Source of the DNA: Siphonodentalium dalli | Lineage: Eukaryota > Mollusca > Scaphopoda > Gadilida > Siphonodentaliidae | DNA length: 64,000 nucleotides | Assembly: GCA_032622095.1 (NCBI GenBank) | Contig: CP136061.1 | Location: forward strand, 55,317,762 to 55,381,761 | Direction: 5' to 3' | Shown here: piece by piece, positions 22,597 through 34,455 of the stretch | Layout: every line of letters starts with the position of its first letter | How positions within the stretch are numbered: the first letter of the stretch is position 1 | Made by a program: the position numbers and the translations under genes | The notes under the pieces: model-generated | The model's input: the letters and a program-made list of their open reading frames with translations, nothing else | What the model was told of the DNA's origin: nothing | The model's database searches: none

Positions 22597-23090
22597 CTCA
22601 TGGAATACTTGGATTCTGTGTCGCACATGCAGTACGGGATATTAGTTTAAATATCGTACCATGCATGTTGTGTTTGTTCGGTAAAACATATATATATAGT
22701 TGTGTAAAATGATCTCGAACAAGTTATTAGTCTATATTTATATATATCGTATGGTATGTGTATCATGCTATGTACGTTATGTGAAACAAATTGTTACGTC
22801 ATGCTCTCTTATCTATTAATTAAAATGTGTGAAATTGAAATTATCGTGTCGGCTCTTCGATAAAAATAACAGAAAGATCATAGTAAATGTATCAAAATAT
22901 ATAAAAAAGGCCCAAACACTAATGATCCACTCCTGAGGCTCAATGAAAATGCCCACCCTCATACGACATATGTACAGGGAATCGCACCACATACATCATA
23001 TACCCCAATAATTATAAGATAGCATTATCACACACATATTTATATGAAAGTCCACATACACATGTACGGGTACACCCCCTGGATGATATT
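22597..23090. other. No gene recognised
   Basis: AT-rich, downstream of the MULE remnant. No terminal inverted repeat of that element was identified here. Confidence 0.4.
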
Positions 23091-23252
23091 CATATTTATA
23101 TTGATAAATACTTTCTTCTGTGTATTCCCCATATTTGATATGTCTTTGATATGTATTTATGTTATTCTGTAATTGTAAATGAGGACAATAGTACTCATAA
23201 ATGTCAAATTAGACGATGAGTTTACAATAATAAATTGAATTGAATTGAATTG
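23091..23252 (+). mobile_element. Probable non-LTR retroelement or SINE 3' end
   Basis: Non-coding sequence ending in a TTGAA-unit tail (about 23,235-23,250). Comparable to the tailed fragments at 9.1 and 18.1 kb but with a different tail unit, so probably a different family. Confidence 0.4.
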
Positions 23253-23849
23253 CTACAAATTTGTTGGGTGACTGGAAAATCTCCACCAAACTAAGATATA
23301 AATTGTAGTCGGCATCTCTATGTTGTACCCGATTATGACACCTTGGCCCGAAACAATACCTGCATGGTGAATTGTAAGACCCCAATTATATCAGCACAGC
23401 GAGGGGACATAACTCTGCCTTGCAGTTTGTACCAATGTCTGGTGCTGTCTATTTAGCGGTGAACGTGATACTGTGTAGGGTGTTAAATTCCCTGAGAAAT
23501 AAAGCAGAAACAGAAAGCACCGAAAATCGTATAAGCAAGATCCAAACTTGTACACATATTTACGAATAAGTTTACCTCTCCCTTCGCCTTTCATGGAACA
23601 GCTATACAACCTCATTAGAAGTTATATTAGTACCAACCATTGCTGGACGACTATGGTGTTTTTATGCACCTTACAACCAGGGTCTTGCATGCGGGAGATA
23701 GTATCAACAGTTTCAGTTTATAAATCCAAACTTTGCTATAAAGTTTGCACCATGCAGGTTCTCATCACACAAACAGTTGATTCTTTCCCTCCATGATTTC
23801 GATTTCGAATGACCCAGATAGAATCGCCAACAAAGCACATCAATAGTTA

Positions 23850-25086
23850 GTGTAAACAATATTTAATTTTCGAACACAACATTCAACACATACAAACAAA
23901 TTGACATAATTTTACAACACATGTTCAAAAACGGGGATAAGACAACAGGCCTGAAAGGCTTTTATCAAGTCTTTTCCTCGGAATAAGAAAGTTACCCTTG
24001 GTATATCAGAATAAATACCATATAGGGTAAACTTAGCAGGCGGGGATAACATGTTAGATCCGAAAAAATATTGTTCTAGGAGGGGGTAGAGGGATAGAGT
24101 GCAGGAAGGAGGAACGTTTGTCAAGTTAATTGGTATTGTATACCATACATCAGCCAAAATGAAAGAGGGGAGTGAAGCGAAGTACCGTATATATTTTTAG
24201 TTACACAACTTTGATATTTATAACATACTATTTACGAACCATGGAAAATTTTAAACTCAAATCGAAACGCATCGCGGCCCACGTGGAGGAAATGCGAAAA
24301 AAACAGAGTCAACCTACATGTATTGTTAATTAATATTAAATAATTTGTTAGATCAATAGTTATCTTCTCCAACCGTGTCACCCCCAATCCGAGACACTGA
24401 AACCACCCATGTTTTATTCCAGTGGTAGAAGGAAAGAAAACATTCTTTTATCAAGACTCTGAAATAAATGCAGCACTTTAAATGGAGTGCCAACCATTCT
24501 CCGTGTCACTGGGCCACTCCCCACGAAATTAAGTCATTGTTTCGTCATATTACATCATATAATGCTTAAGTACGCTTCTAACCAATTATTTAAATTTTAA
24601 TATTAATTAACAGTTCAAGTAGTTTGATTGTTTTTTTCTCGCATTTCCTCCACGTGGGCCGCGATGCGTTTCGATTTGATTTTGATTGTTTCATGGTTCT
24701 TAAATAGTATATGTTATAAATACAAAAGTTGTGTAACTAAAATATAATTATACGGTACTTCGTTTCACTCCCCTCTTTCGTTTTGGCCGATGTACGGTAT
24801 GCAATACCAATTAACTTGACAAACGTTCTTCCTTCCTGCACTCTATCCCTCTACCCTCTCCTTGAACAATATTTTTTCGGATCTAACATGTTATTCCCGT
24901 CTGCTAAATTTACCCTATATGGTATCTACCCTGATACCAAGGGTAAACTTCCTGCTCCGAGGAAAAGACTTTATAAAAGCCTTTTAGGCTTGTTGTCCAA
25001 TCCCCGTTTTGAATATTATTATTACTTATGTCAATTTGTTTGAATGTATTACATGTTTTGTTCGAAATTAAATATTGTTTACACCA
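23850..25086. mobile_element. Palindromic long-TIR element, about 1.24 kb
   Basis: The left arm starts GTGTAAACAATATTTAATT at 23,850 and the right arm ends with its complement at about 25,085. Arms of about 500 bp (23,850-24,370 and 24,545-25,086) match along their whole length with scattered substitutions and small indels; only about 175 bp lies between. Inner landmarks are the CACGTGG blocks (24,279-24,285 and near 24,652) and CGAAACGCATCGCGGCCC on the left with its complement on the right. This is the structure of a foldback-type or long-TIR non-autonomous DNA transposon, or an inverted duplication. No clear target duplication was found. Each arm carries a mirrored open frame of 80-100 codons; substitutions between arms change amino acids at least as often as not, so it is not under present coding constraint. 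Confidence 0.8.
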
Positions 25087-27374
25087 AATGGAGTCAAAAG
25101 TCGAAATACTTTAATAAACAGCCATGAATGTTGTTTATGCCACCTGAATGAGGACGCTGGTCATTACTTTTTACTTGTCACCTTTATGTGAAAGAAAGAG
25201 CAGATACAAAAAAATATATCGATGTTTGGTCTACATACGAACTGAAGACCTGCCATTGCCATTGCGGATCAATTTTACTTTCCAAGGAAGGAAATTACTA
25301 ATTAATTGCAGCTGTCCAAAATTATATTATATCAATATTGCGATTTGGCGACGAACAAATCAACTACAAATAGCGAACCCCACCAATCGTATCAACTTAG
25401 ATCAAATTATCTACATGCACTCAACATATGTTGATAACAATATCTTTCCTTAAACTTCTGTATTGTTTTGTTTTGTTTGAAAGCAGCGACAGATAATTAA
25501 AAGTACAGAAGGAGTCTTGTTTATTAAGGGAAATGTTTAACGAACATTTTTTGAACTTATTATCTGAACATTTCCAATGGAATAACTAACTACTCATCAA
25601 TGATTTTTTGTACAAGTTTTGTTTTGCGAACCATTGTCTCTGTGCAGCGGATATGTTATAGCTCCCAGCCTTATGTGTTCATAATATTTTGTGGCTGATT
25701 ATTTGTTTGAAATGTATATTTGGGATGTAAAATAAAATATGAAACAACATGCACGAGTCTAGAACGAGCTGGATCGACCCGCGCCATTCACAAATTATTC
25801 CGGACCGTGTCCATCTCGACTCAAGTTGTACCTGCTCGAGAGTATATTGTAAATTTCTACCAATTTCTTTCGCACCTGTCATAGTTCCTTTCTGTTTCCT
25901 TTAGTTTCCTTAGAAGGAACTAAATAAGTAGAATTACGTCCCTTTCGTTTTTACACCCAATCTCGAATACGAGAAAAATCTGGCACGCGATTGGCGTATA
26001 TAATATTTCAATTCAATTTACAAATTCAAAAACTATAATACCCATGGCATGTATAAGGGTGGATACACACATGCATGTAATGTCTGTATGTAAAATACAT
26101 GTATTTTACATGGTCACACCAATCATTGATAGCATTAATCGCCTGCGCGCGATCGTTCCATTTCAACAGGCGAGACCGATGAGTAGTTATAAGCCAAAAT
26201 CAAACTAACTGTTACCAAGAGATTTCAGGCCAGTCATAAACATGTCTTTTTTCATGGGTGCCGAAATGAATAAATCCTGTCTGATGTATGAAGCTGTTTT
26301 TCACGAGTTTTAGTTCATTTCGAAAAGTGGATTTGAGTCTGTCGATTTTATACTTGATTTGTTTCTCGTCATTTCTTGGAAACAGGGTCATCCAAAATAA
26401 AAATAAATGTGTAGACTTTTGAAGCTATTTTAGGACGATTGTGATACATGAGTGTTTAATGCCCCACACACTGACTCCCAATTTGATCTCGTCCAGCAGA
26501 ACCCGAACGGCTTTCTGGCTCCACATTTTGGAAGTGCTATATTAATACACATGGCAATCAACTAACTCATACATGGTGAATTCCATGTTATAAAGTGATT
26601 TAGCCTAATCGGACAACGCCGAATCGAGTCAGGATAAGGATATTTGTTCCTCGACTATGCATGGCCTCAGTTCAAATTTTAACAATCCGATATGGTGCTC
26701 TCATGCCTTGAATACAGGCATTGGAACATTAAGACAGACAATACCAGTTTGTTGAGATTGCTAGGATAATTTGAGGGCAAGCTCATGTGATAACTTTCAA
26801 TTGGGATTTCTTTGCATATATCCATTACAGCGCCAAAAACATTAATGCAGGTACAACGTTGAAAGATAAAAGAGTCACCCCCCCCCCCATTTTAACCCAG
26901 AATTTACAGAGCAGTATATGTTTCTCAGGCCAAAGGATGAACAAGTTCCTAACTGTCACCATTTTAGCCTGTACAGGCTTGAATTATCACATTTTGTACT
27001 ATAATCCATGATTGGGGGAGGGGGCTGGTTCTCGAAAGTTTCGAATAACTAAGGGATTTAGTTGAATGTATCGGCCGGGATTATCTGGGCAAGAATGTAC
27101 AACATAATGTTTTACTTAAATATTCCATAGTTGTAAATTGTGTGTATATAACACAAGAGAGGAAAGGTGACGTAGTTGTGGACCCGAATGAAGACACACA
27201 TGCAGCAACACCACCTTCTGTATACCTTCAAATTTAAAGCTGTAATAATATGTTCATAATTATATGAATAACATCAATTGCTGCCATATGAGATTAATCA
27301 CTCGTAGCAAACAGGCACGGCAGATATGACTGTCAACTACAATATTTACACATCAGGAGTGGCTTCGTGGCTTC
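25087..27374. other. No gene recognised
   Basis: AT-rich, with frames up to about 100 codons of no recognisable content. Contains the palindrome at 26,088-26,111 and a C10 run at 26,879-26,888. Confidence 0.4.
26088..26111. repeat. Perfect 24-bp palindrome
   Basis: The 24 bases are identical to their own reverse complement (ATGTAAAATACA at the left half, no spacer). It ends abruptly at both sides. Function unknown; it could be the centre of a lost inverted repeat. Confidence 0.95.
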
Positions 27375-27419
27375 GGGGGGGGGGGGGTAGGCCTCATGTT
27401 GCTGCATGCCCCCCCCCCT
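27375..27419. repeat. G13 / C11 homopolymer inverted pair
   Basis: A G run (27,375-27,387) is followed, 21 bases later, by a C run (27,409-27,419), so the strand can fold into a pure G:C hairpin. The runs may also adopt quadruplex or i-motif structure. Sequencing-length error in such runs is likely. Confidence 0.85.
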
Positions 27420-28781
27420 CCGGTCGATGAAATATGTAATGGTCAGTCCGGTAGCTTCCGGTATAATATCGCCCCTGCATTGTGGAAATCCTGGGACCAT
27501 CACTGGTATACAACCAAGAGAAGACTGACAATGATTTAAACAGAACGTCCAACATTTGGGTTATCGCGCGAACAATTATTTTAAGCGGCCTGACGACTTC
27601 GTCCAGTCAACGACACTCTACATGTTCAGAGCGTTACTCACTGTGGTCAAACATAGCCGCAATGATTGGGTTATCAGCAGACACATATTACATGGTCTGT
27701 ATGATCCATGTAAAACGCCAAATACACGATATTTACAGAGATTACATGCATGTGTGTATCCACCCTAAATATGGGTTGTCCCTAGTCTGAAATGCGTTCG
27801 TGTCCAAATAATGGCCGGAGAATAAGGCTGGGTATTTCATGTTGATTTCCTCAGTCGTTCAATTTTGTGCAAAAAGTGGGGTAGTATATGGAAAACATTT
27901 GTTGAAAAGTTGAAAAAAGGTATGGCTCAGATAGTACTCATACATGCATGGCAAGAGATACGGGAAGGGTTGGGCTTCACAAACGTTAATTAACACTGAG
28001 GCCTATGAAAAACATTTAGTTCCTTCTAACCTTCTTACCGAGTCATCAAGTAAACCCTGCATGGAGTTTGGTATAATATATAGCCTTATCGACACGTTTG
28101 CTTGGAAGGGACGACACTTAGCTATACAAATTACGTGCACGTAAAGGTCACGGGGGTAATTCGATACCAAACCAAAATGCCCCGTTTCGCTATCTGGGGC
28201 TACAGAACAGCCACGAGATCATTAATAAAATTTGGAATTGGACACGGGAGCGCTGTTTGACATAATCGCGGTACAGGGCTGATAATTCTGGATGTAAACT
28301 GTCAAACTAGAGCTTGTATAATGAATGGGGTCGTAAGTTTCTCAGACCAGGACGTAACTCAAATCGGCGATTACATTTGTTACGGGTACGACACATTGGT
28401 CGTCTGCGATTAAGTTGACAATAACAAATTGTTTTCTGGATAATGGTTGTAGCAATTAAAGACATATAAATCGCCGTGAACTTGGGATTTGATTTTTATC
28501 GCGTTATCGTGAAACAGTTGGAAATTTATAACCTGTTCCTAAATACATTGACTGGCGTGAGTTATGGTTTCATTGGTACGTGTGTCAGTAAAATTTGAGA
28601 TCGATCGTCATGCTTCTGTTTTTTTTTTTCAGAACTAAAAAAAAAAGATGGTAAAGGTGACGGAACCACCATACCGTCTAACAAACAGGCTACAGTACGC
28701 GTGCAATGATCCATTTTAATACACAGGTAATAAGGCTTTCATTGTAATAAATAAAAAATATCAGAATCTAATTAGCTGGTT
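27420..28781. other. No gene recognised
   Basis: Overlapping open frames at 27,482-27,790 (102 codons) and 27,556-27,768 were inspected; neither shows a known domain. The remainder is AT-rich. Confidence 0.35.
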
Positions 28782-29240
28782 TTAGCTCAACGTGACGAAG
28801 TTTGAGCTATTGCCATTGGTTGTATGGCGTCCGTCGTTTGTTCGTAGGTCCGTCAACAATTTCCGATAGCACAACCTACGTGTCACTTCTCTCACCCTAT
28901 CGTCACCAAAGTTCATATGGATCTTCGGGGTGACATCTAGACGGGAGCCATCGATTATGTTTCCGAAATTCGTTAAAAAACATGGCCGCCAGCAGCCATC
29001 TTTATTTTCAAATTTGAATCCATCGGCACACCCTGCAGCCCGCATTTCTTGGAGAATTGTATTGAGAATATACAGGCATGTTTAGGATCACCTCTAGATG
29101 GGAGCTATCGAATTTTAACATTTTGTTTATGTAAAACGTGGCCGCTGCAGCCATCTTGGATTTTACTCTTTGCATGACGAAATCCTTTGGCACACCCTAC
29201 AGACCACATCCCTCATCCGATCGTCACCAAACTTCACACG
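28782..29240 (-). repeat. Dispersed repeat family D, copy 1
   Basis: Built of diverged sub-repeats of roughly 150-170 bp, each with ACCTCTAGATGGGAGCTATC-like, AAAAACATGGCCGCCAGCAG-like and TCGGCACACCCTGCAG-like segments. Related blocks are at 36,925-37,535 and, inverted and short, at 43,965-44,050. No coding or termini were identified, so the class is open. The minus-strand assignment is arbitrary. Confidence 0.75.
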
Positions 29241-29439
29241 GAGCCTCGTTTGTGTATACAATAACATGACATCTTTTGAGTCGAGAAGCGCCACCAATCA
29301 GCGATTGATACCATTGATCGACGATAAATAGAGTGAGACCAAATAAAACATAGAATTATATTTAGACAATTAACATTGCATGTACCTCCTTTCGAGTAAA
29401 TAAATTATGTTTATGCACGTTTTTACTAATTTTTTCAAA

Positions 29440-29705
29440 TCTGTATATATAAAAGAGTAGGATCTGTCTGTCTGTCCGGAATTTTCTCCCAGGCCGCTGG
29501 TCCGATTTCAACAAAAATAAAAAATAAAACAAAATAGTTTCTTTTAAATAAGCTCACTATGGGCACAATAAATATTATTTAACTAGCTTTTCGGGAGCCT
29601 TTATTCAGCGTCCGATGGGCCTGTGGTCCCTGTATAAATGGACCTGCGGCCCCTGTGTGCACTTTGCGCAGTTGACAAACAATTCCTACTCTTATATATA
29701 CATAC
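29440..29705. mobile_element. Short TIR element (MITE-like), about 260 bp
   Basis: Ends carry inverted repeats of about 19 bp: GTATATATAAAAGAGTAGGA at 29,443-29,462, and TCCTACTCTTATATATAC at 29,684-29,701. Just inside the left end is a CTGT repeat and CCGATTTCAAC; the interior has a GGCCTGTGGTCCCTG-type duplicated motif (29,609-29,655). No transposase. Target duplication not clear. Confidence 0.6.
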
Positions 29706-31449
29706 TATTTACTATGCTACTTCAATATATTCGTGTGCAAATAGGTTCATATTGGACCTAAATAATTTGATTATGTAATAAGCCCATAGTTGACTTATAC
29801 CCGTTATTCTGTTGGATGGCGCGGGTCACAATGAAAGCACATATGTAAAGAGCGTACACCTGGTGCTGAAATAGGCCCATATTGAGCTTATTTTTTATTT
29901 TTTATTTTTTATTTAGTTAAATTCTTTTAAATCAAAATGTTGAAAACCTAGCGCCGTTATAACCTATGTCATGGTACACCAATTTGGTTGAAATCTGACC
30001 AGAAGCATACTATATCAGCGCGCATACATTGCAAATTGATGTGTACAGTAACGCGTTCGTTACAAAGCCTTATTGATGAGCAGCATCGCTCAATTGTATA
30101 CCTGACATAAAACATTTCCATTCAGCATTACCAAACGCTCGCGTAGAAAACACGAATATGCACAGGTGTGGCATGTAACACAATGCACAAAAATCCTAAT
30201 TACGACATTTGGTTTCAATGAACTTACTGCCGTGAATCAAAGTATAACTTGTAGATGGATTTAACTGGCAATTATCATTTCACAACGATTATTAGTGTCA
30301 TTTGAATATCATAATGATAAATAAATGCTGAAAGTAAAACTTATTTCCAAAGGTCTCCGCATTCTTTGTTAATTATTGTGTTGATGGTTAAAAAGGAGTT
30401 AAATTATAGTATACTGTAAGTTGTTGCCAAACACTGGCCCATTGTATGATGTTACGCGTGACATCGCAAGACAATGACCCAAATGTCGTCTGCATCGCTG
30501 AGGTCCTCTCGCGTGACATACGTAGATCGTCTTAATTACATTAATTTTCCACAAAAAGATATTTTCACATAATAGCGCCAGAAAGGTGAATGCCGCAATT
30601 AAATTTATCAAGATTCTTGATATAAGTATTAGCGTAGAAGCGCATCGGGAGGTCCCTGGCAGACAGGCGAGCTATGTAAAAGAAAGCCTTGATTGGCGGG
30701 TGTCACTCTCTAGCCAGAATGCCAACTGAATTTAAACCTTTGTGGAAATCAAGCTGAAATGTTCTTTACAAGTTGCGATATTCCAGCTTTTCCAGAATCC
30801 TAGCCGTTATTCCTTAAAAAAAACAACACAGAATAGTATGATTAAATCAAGCATATTCCAGAGCGTCTGACATACATACCTTGAAATTACATTTACCAGG
30901 TTTCATTTCTATATTCTATATTGTCTCCATGTCTCTTGTTTGTTTTATTAAAAGTTATTTATTAAGGTAATATGCAGTAGTTTTAATATATGTAAGTCAT
31001 AATTTCGATCCTCCTAAAAATACCGATACTTTTATTGAAGGCGCACAAATACTTAAAATACTTCGTATTGACTTTAAATTCATCGAAAATGCTACTTCTG
31101 AGGCAAAAAGCCCCCCCCCCTAGAATCCAGTCGTTTTTGCATCAAGCTCGCGCGACAAAGAATAAGAAAGAAAGCAGGTTTTAGTGACGAGTTCCGCGTA
31201 GATGTCTTGGTATGTATATGCGTAATTTGGTGGTGGAAGATGCCCCGCCCGTTTGACACCGTAAAACTATCTTCAATATATATACATATATATACCAGAC
31301 AAAGACCATATTCAAAATATATTTCACTCATATTATGCACTAGCCATACGTAAGAAGCCAGCGAAATATACCGGGTCTGTTGGAACTCCCATATATATCC
31401 GTTTGACAGGGATGGCGCGATTACCTCGCAACAAATTTTATATTATTTT
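29706..31449. other. No gene recognised
   Basis: AT-rich, with frames below about 85 codons. Nothing supportable. Confidence 0.4.
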
Positions 31450-31727
31450 TTATAATTGATAAAAAATAATGATAACAAAGGATACAAATTGTTAAAGAAT
31501 GCAAGAAAAGTGATAACAAATTATAAAGAATGTAAGAAAAAATGATTTAAAAAAAGAAGATAAAATTGTTATAGAATGTAAGAAAAAATTATTAAAAAAA
31601 TTATAAAAATTATTAAAGAATGTAAGAAAAATTGTTAAGCCAATGCATTACCTTATATATGCGAGGCGACCATTGACACATGGTCTTTAATGTTGCGCCA
31701 GTGCAGCTCCCGTCATGAAAGGGTTAA
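31450..31727 (-). mobile_element. piggyBac-like MITE, copy 2 (one end lost), with internal minisatellite
   Basis: On the minus strand it begins TTAACCCTTTCA at 31,727, as copy 1 does at 9,365. The segment 31,637-31,661 matches one arm of the 23-bp hairpin of copy 1 (GCCAATGCATTACC and onward). To the left, an AT-rich stretch matching copy 1 has expanded into about six irregular units containing AAAGAATGTAAGAAAAA (31,490-31,637). The distal TTAA end could not be found, so the element is truncated or the end decayed. Confidence 0.6.
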
Positions 31728-34285
31728 GTTAATCGCGGACAGATGAGATTGTGAACTACCAACGAAGGATCAGCTCCATAATGTTTGCATTTGGCCACAA
31801 AACCACTTATCTGTTAATGACGAGATGAAAGTCGCCAACTTTGTTTCAATATCCTAATTGAAAGTGTGTCCACTTTGTCATTTATCAACGAAAAGCTCAC
31901 AATGGTAATAAGGTCAACAAAGGCACCGCTTCGGGACCTATTTATACAAAATATTATCTCTCTATCCCAACACTAGACAGCTGAAATGCTTCTTCGGACA
32001 ATGTAATTAAAGTCTCTCTTAAAACCAGAATTAGTCTAATTTGTCTGTAAATATAACCGACCGTAAACCACCAGAGCCTAAGCGCGATAGAACCACACAA
32101 AGCCAGATGGGAGGCCAGCTGTCAGCGACTTCATATACCACTTTTTATGGAGCGAGATCAGTGGCAGTGGGGTGGGGCATGATGATGCATGGTTTAGAAG
32201 AGTCGGAAGCCATGCATCCCTTCTACCCCACAGGTCCCTGACAAAAAATTTGTAAGTTACACCTCAAGTATACTTACATGTAGGTATAAGACATATTCTT
32301 AGTACTTTAGGTCTTATGACTTTTCGACGACACATATTATGTACTCCATCTGCATAGTGCTATATTGGGTGTGTATTTTTTTGGTTACAAAATGGCTGTG
32401 ATACAAAAACATTCAAGCTATATTATTTCTTCTCATTTATTTCGGCCTATGGGTGTATACTCAGTTTGCGTTTCTTGTTTACTTTCTCTGTTTCTTCTTT
32501 TTGACTGTACTGGATGTCTGTTACTATTCTATATTATTGGTGTAGTCGACGACGTTGTTGTTATTTTTGTTCTTGTTTGTAAGGCTTAGAACATGCGAAT
32601 AGTTCTTTACCTGAATCATTCGAGTTGAATAAGAGATGCATATTCTGGTAATGAACTATTCGCATCGCCGTTGAGCGTTAGTTGACCACGACACACAACC
32701 CGCATGCACTGATCGACATTGAACACGCCTGGGAAATTGAAAGCAATAAATAGGTAACTTGTTTGCACCACATGCACAAGGGTTACCATGGTTACTGTTT
32801 TCCCCCTGAAATGACACATTGGATGATTGGAGGCTCCGGCGTCTCGGGTAAATTCTTTTATTTTACACACCTATTTCTATGTATCGACTGATTACGTTCA
32901 TTCAACCTACATGGTAATTCCATCCAAATGCACTATAGTGCGATCACGATAGCATGAATGTCGTAAATGATGTCACGCAAGAAAACCCAGCCGGTAGTAC
33001 AACAATGATTCAACAACGTTTTGTGTTGACGAGATGACTAACTAGCATGGAAAGCAATCGGAAACAATTATTTGATACTAAAGAATGCTGGTATGTAATA
33101 AATACAGAACCATACAGGCATGTGAATGAGGTGGACTGTAACGCACTAATTTGTTATGCCGCCAGTTACAAGTGGAGCCTAAAGGCTCTCGTTGTAACAT
33201 TGAACCACAACAAACTCGTTCGATGTTAACTATACATTCTCGTATACATGTGTTGTTCTGTCTATTTACAAATGATTTCAACCAATTATTTTAACTCGAT
33301 GAAGAATAAATACGAAATAATTTGGAATAATGCACGAGTGAAATCCTCTGAAGAATGTGAGATCGCGTGATCCTTAAAAGTATGAGAACAGGATCAAAAT
33401 AAACAGAATTGAAAAAAAATGAATGGACATGAGAATTGATTAAAATGTAGATGAATGAACCAATGATAAATGTCATAAGAAAGAAACCGAAAAGAATGAA
33501 ATAAATTAATAAATTAATAAATGTAAACGTATATATGTTACACAGCGACAGGTGGTATCCCATCACTATCCTGTCATTCTTTCCTATTCACCTGACGTTT
33601 ATGGGGCTCGGTATGTCCACATATATCATCAGATTTATCATCAGATAACGCCGTCGAGTCGGGCGGAACATGGTCCGTCGAAGTTATGATTAGAATATAC
33701 GTATTTCAACATGACATTTATGTTGTTTTTATTACAGAATAGTTTCATTACAAGTGTTTTATGTCCTATATTATTTCAATGATTTCTCCATTTGAGAAGA
33801 AATTGAACCTGTTTAGCTCAGCTTATCAATTTGATTGATTCCACTTAGAAACAGACAAGAGACAGAGCTTTGCAAGCCTCAAATGTACCTGTTGTGAAAA
33901 GAAAAATACACCCATAAATTTCACTGGCTATTTAGATAGGGATCGGCTACGAATAGCAGTCTTCATATGGTTTTAGCCTCACAAACAAACCATTTTCATA
34001 ACTGCGAATCGGATTACTGATGGTGTTTGATGGTGTTCAGTGTCAATAATCGCTAAGTGTACCAATAAACAAGCCGGATAACATATTGGTCTAAAATAAA
34101 AGACATTTTGACAAAATCTGCGATCGAAGGTAAGGGTAATTATTTCACTTTCTACTCTTTGGACACAATAATACACACTGACAGAAACCCACAAAACTGC
34201 CACAATTTTGACAACGAAATGAATCTCGTGTGTAATAATGCATGCGTTATATATAGGTGGGTAAGATAACTTTAAACGGTGGATA
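31728..34285. other. No gene recognised
   Basis: AT-rich. Frames up to 91 codons only, of low-information composition (33,291-33,566 is strongly skewed). Nothing supportable. Confidence 0.4.
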
Positions 34286-34455
34286 TCTTGCAGTATTCGT
34301 TTCTATATAGGATACATAAGGGGAGGGTTTCAGTATTCGTTTATATATAGATACACTAGGGTGCTGCAGTATTCGTTAATATGGATATACACTGGGGGTT
34401 TCATTATTATATACACAAGTATATGCATACACACAAGTTGGGGGGGGGGGGGATA
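34286..34455 (+). repeat. Short tandem repeat, three units of about 45-50 bp, plus G run
   Basis: CAGTATTCGTTTATATATAG-like units begin near 34,291, 34,330 and 34,368, each followed by GATACA and a G-rich stretch. The block ends at a G12 run (34,441-34,452). Confidence 0.8.

Noticed and set aside
27482-27790. 102-codon plus frame as a transposon or host exon
   Set aside because: Two overlapping frames look equally plausible, neither with a known motif; a stop lies directly upstream of the more protein-like one.
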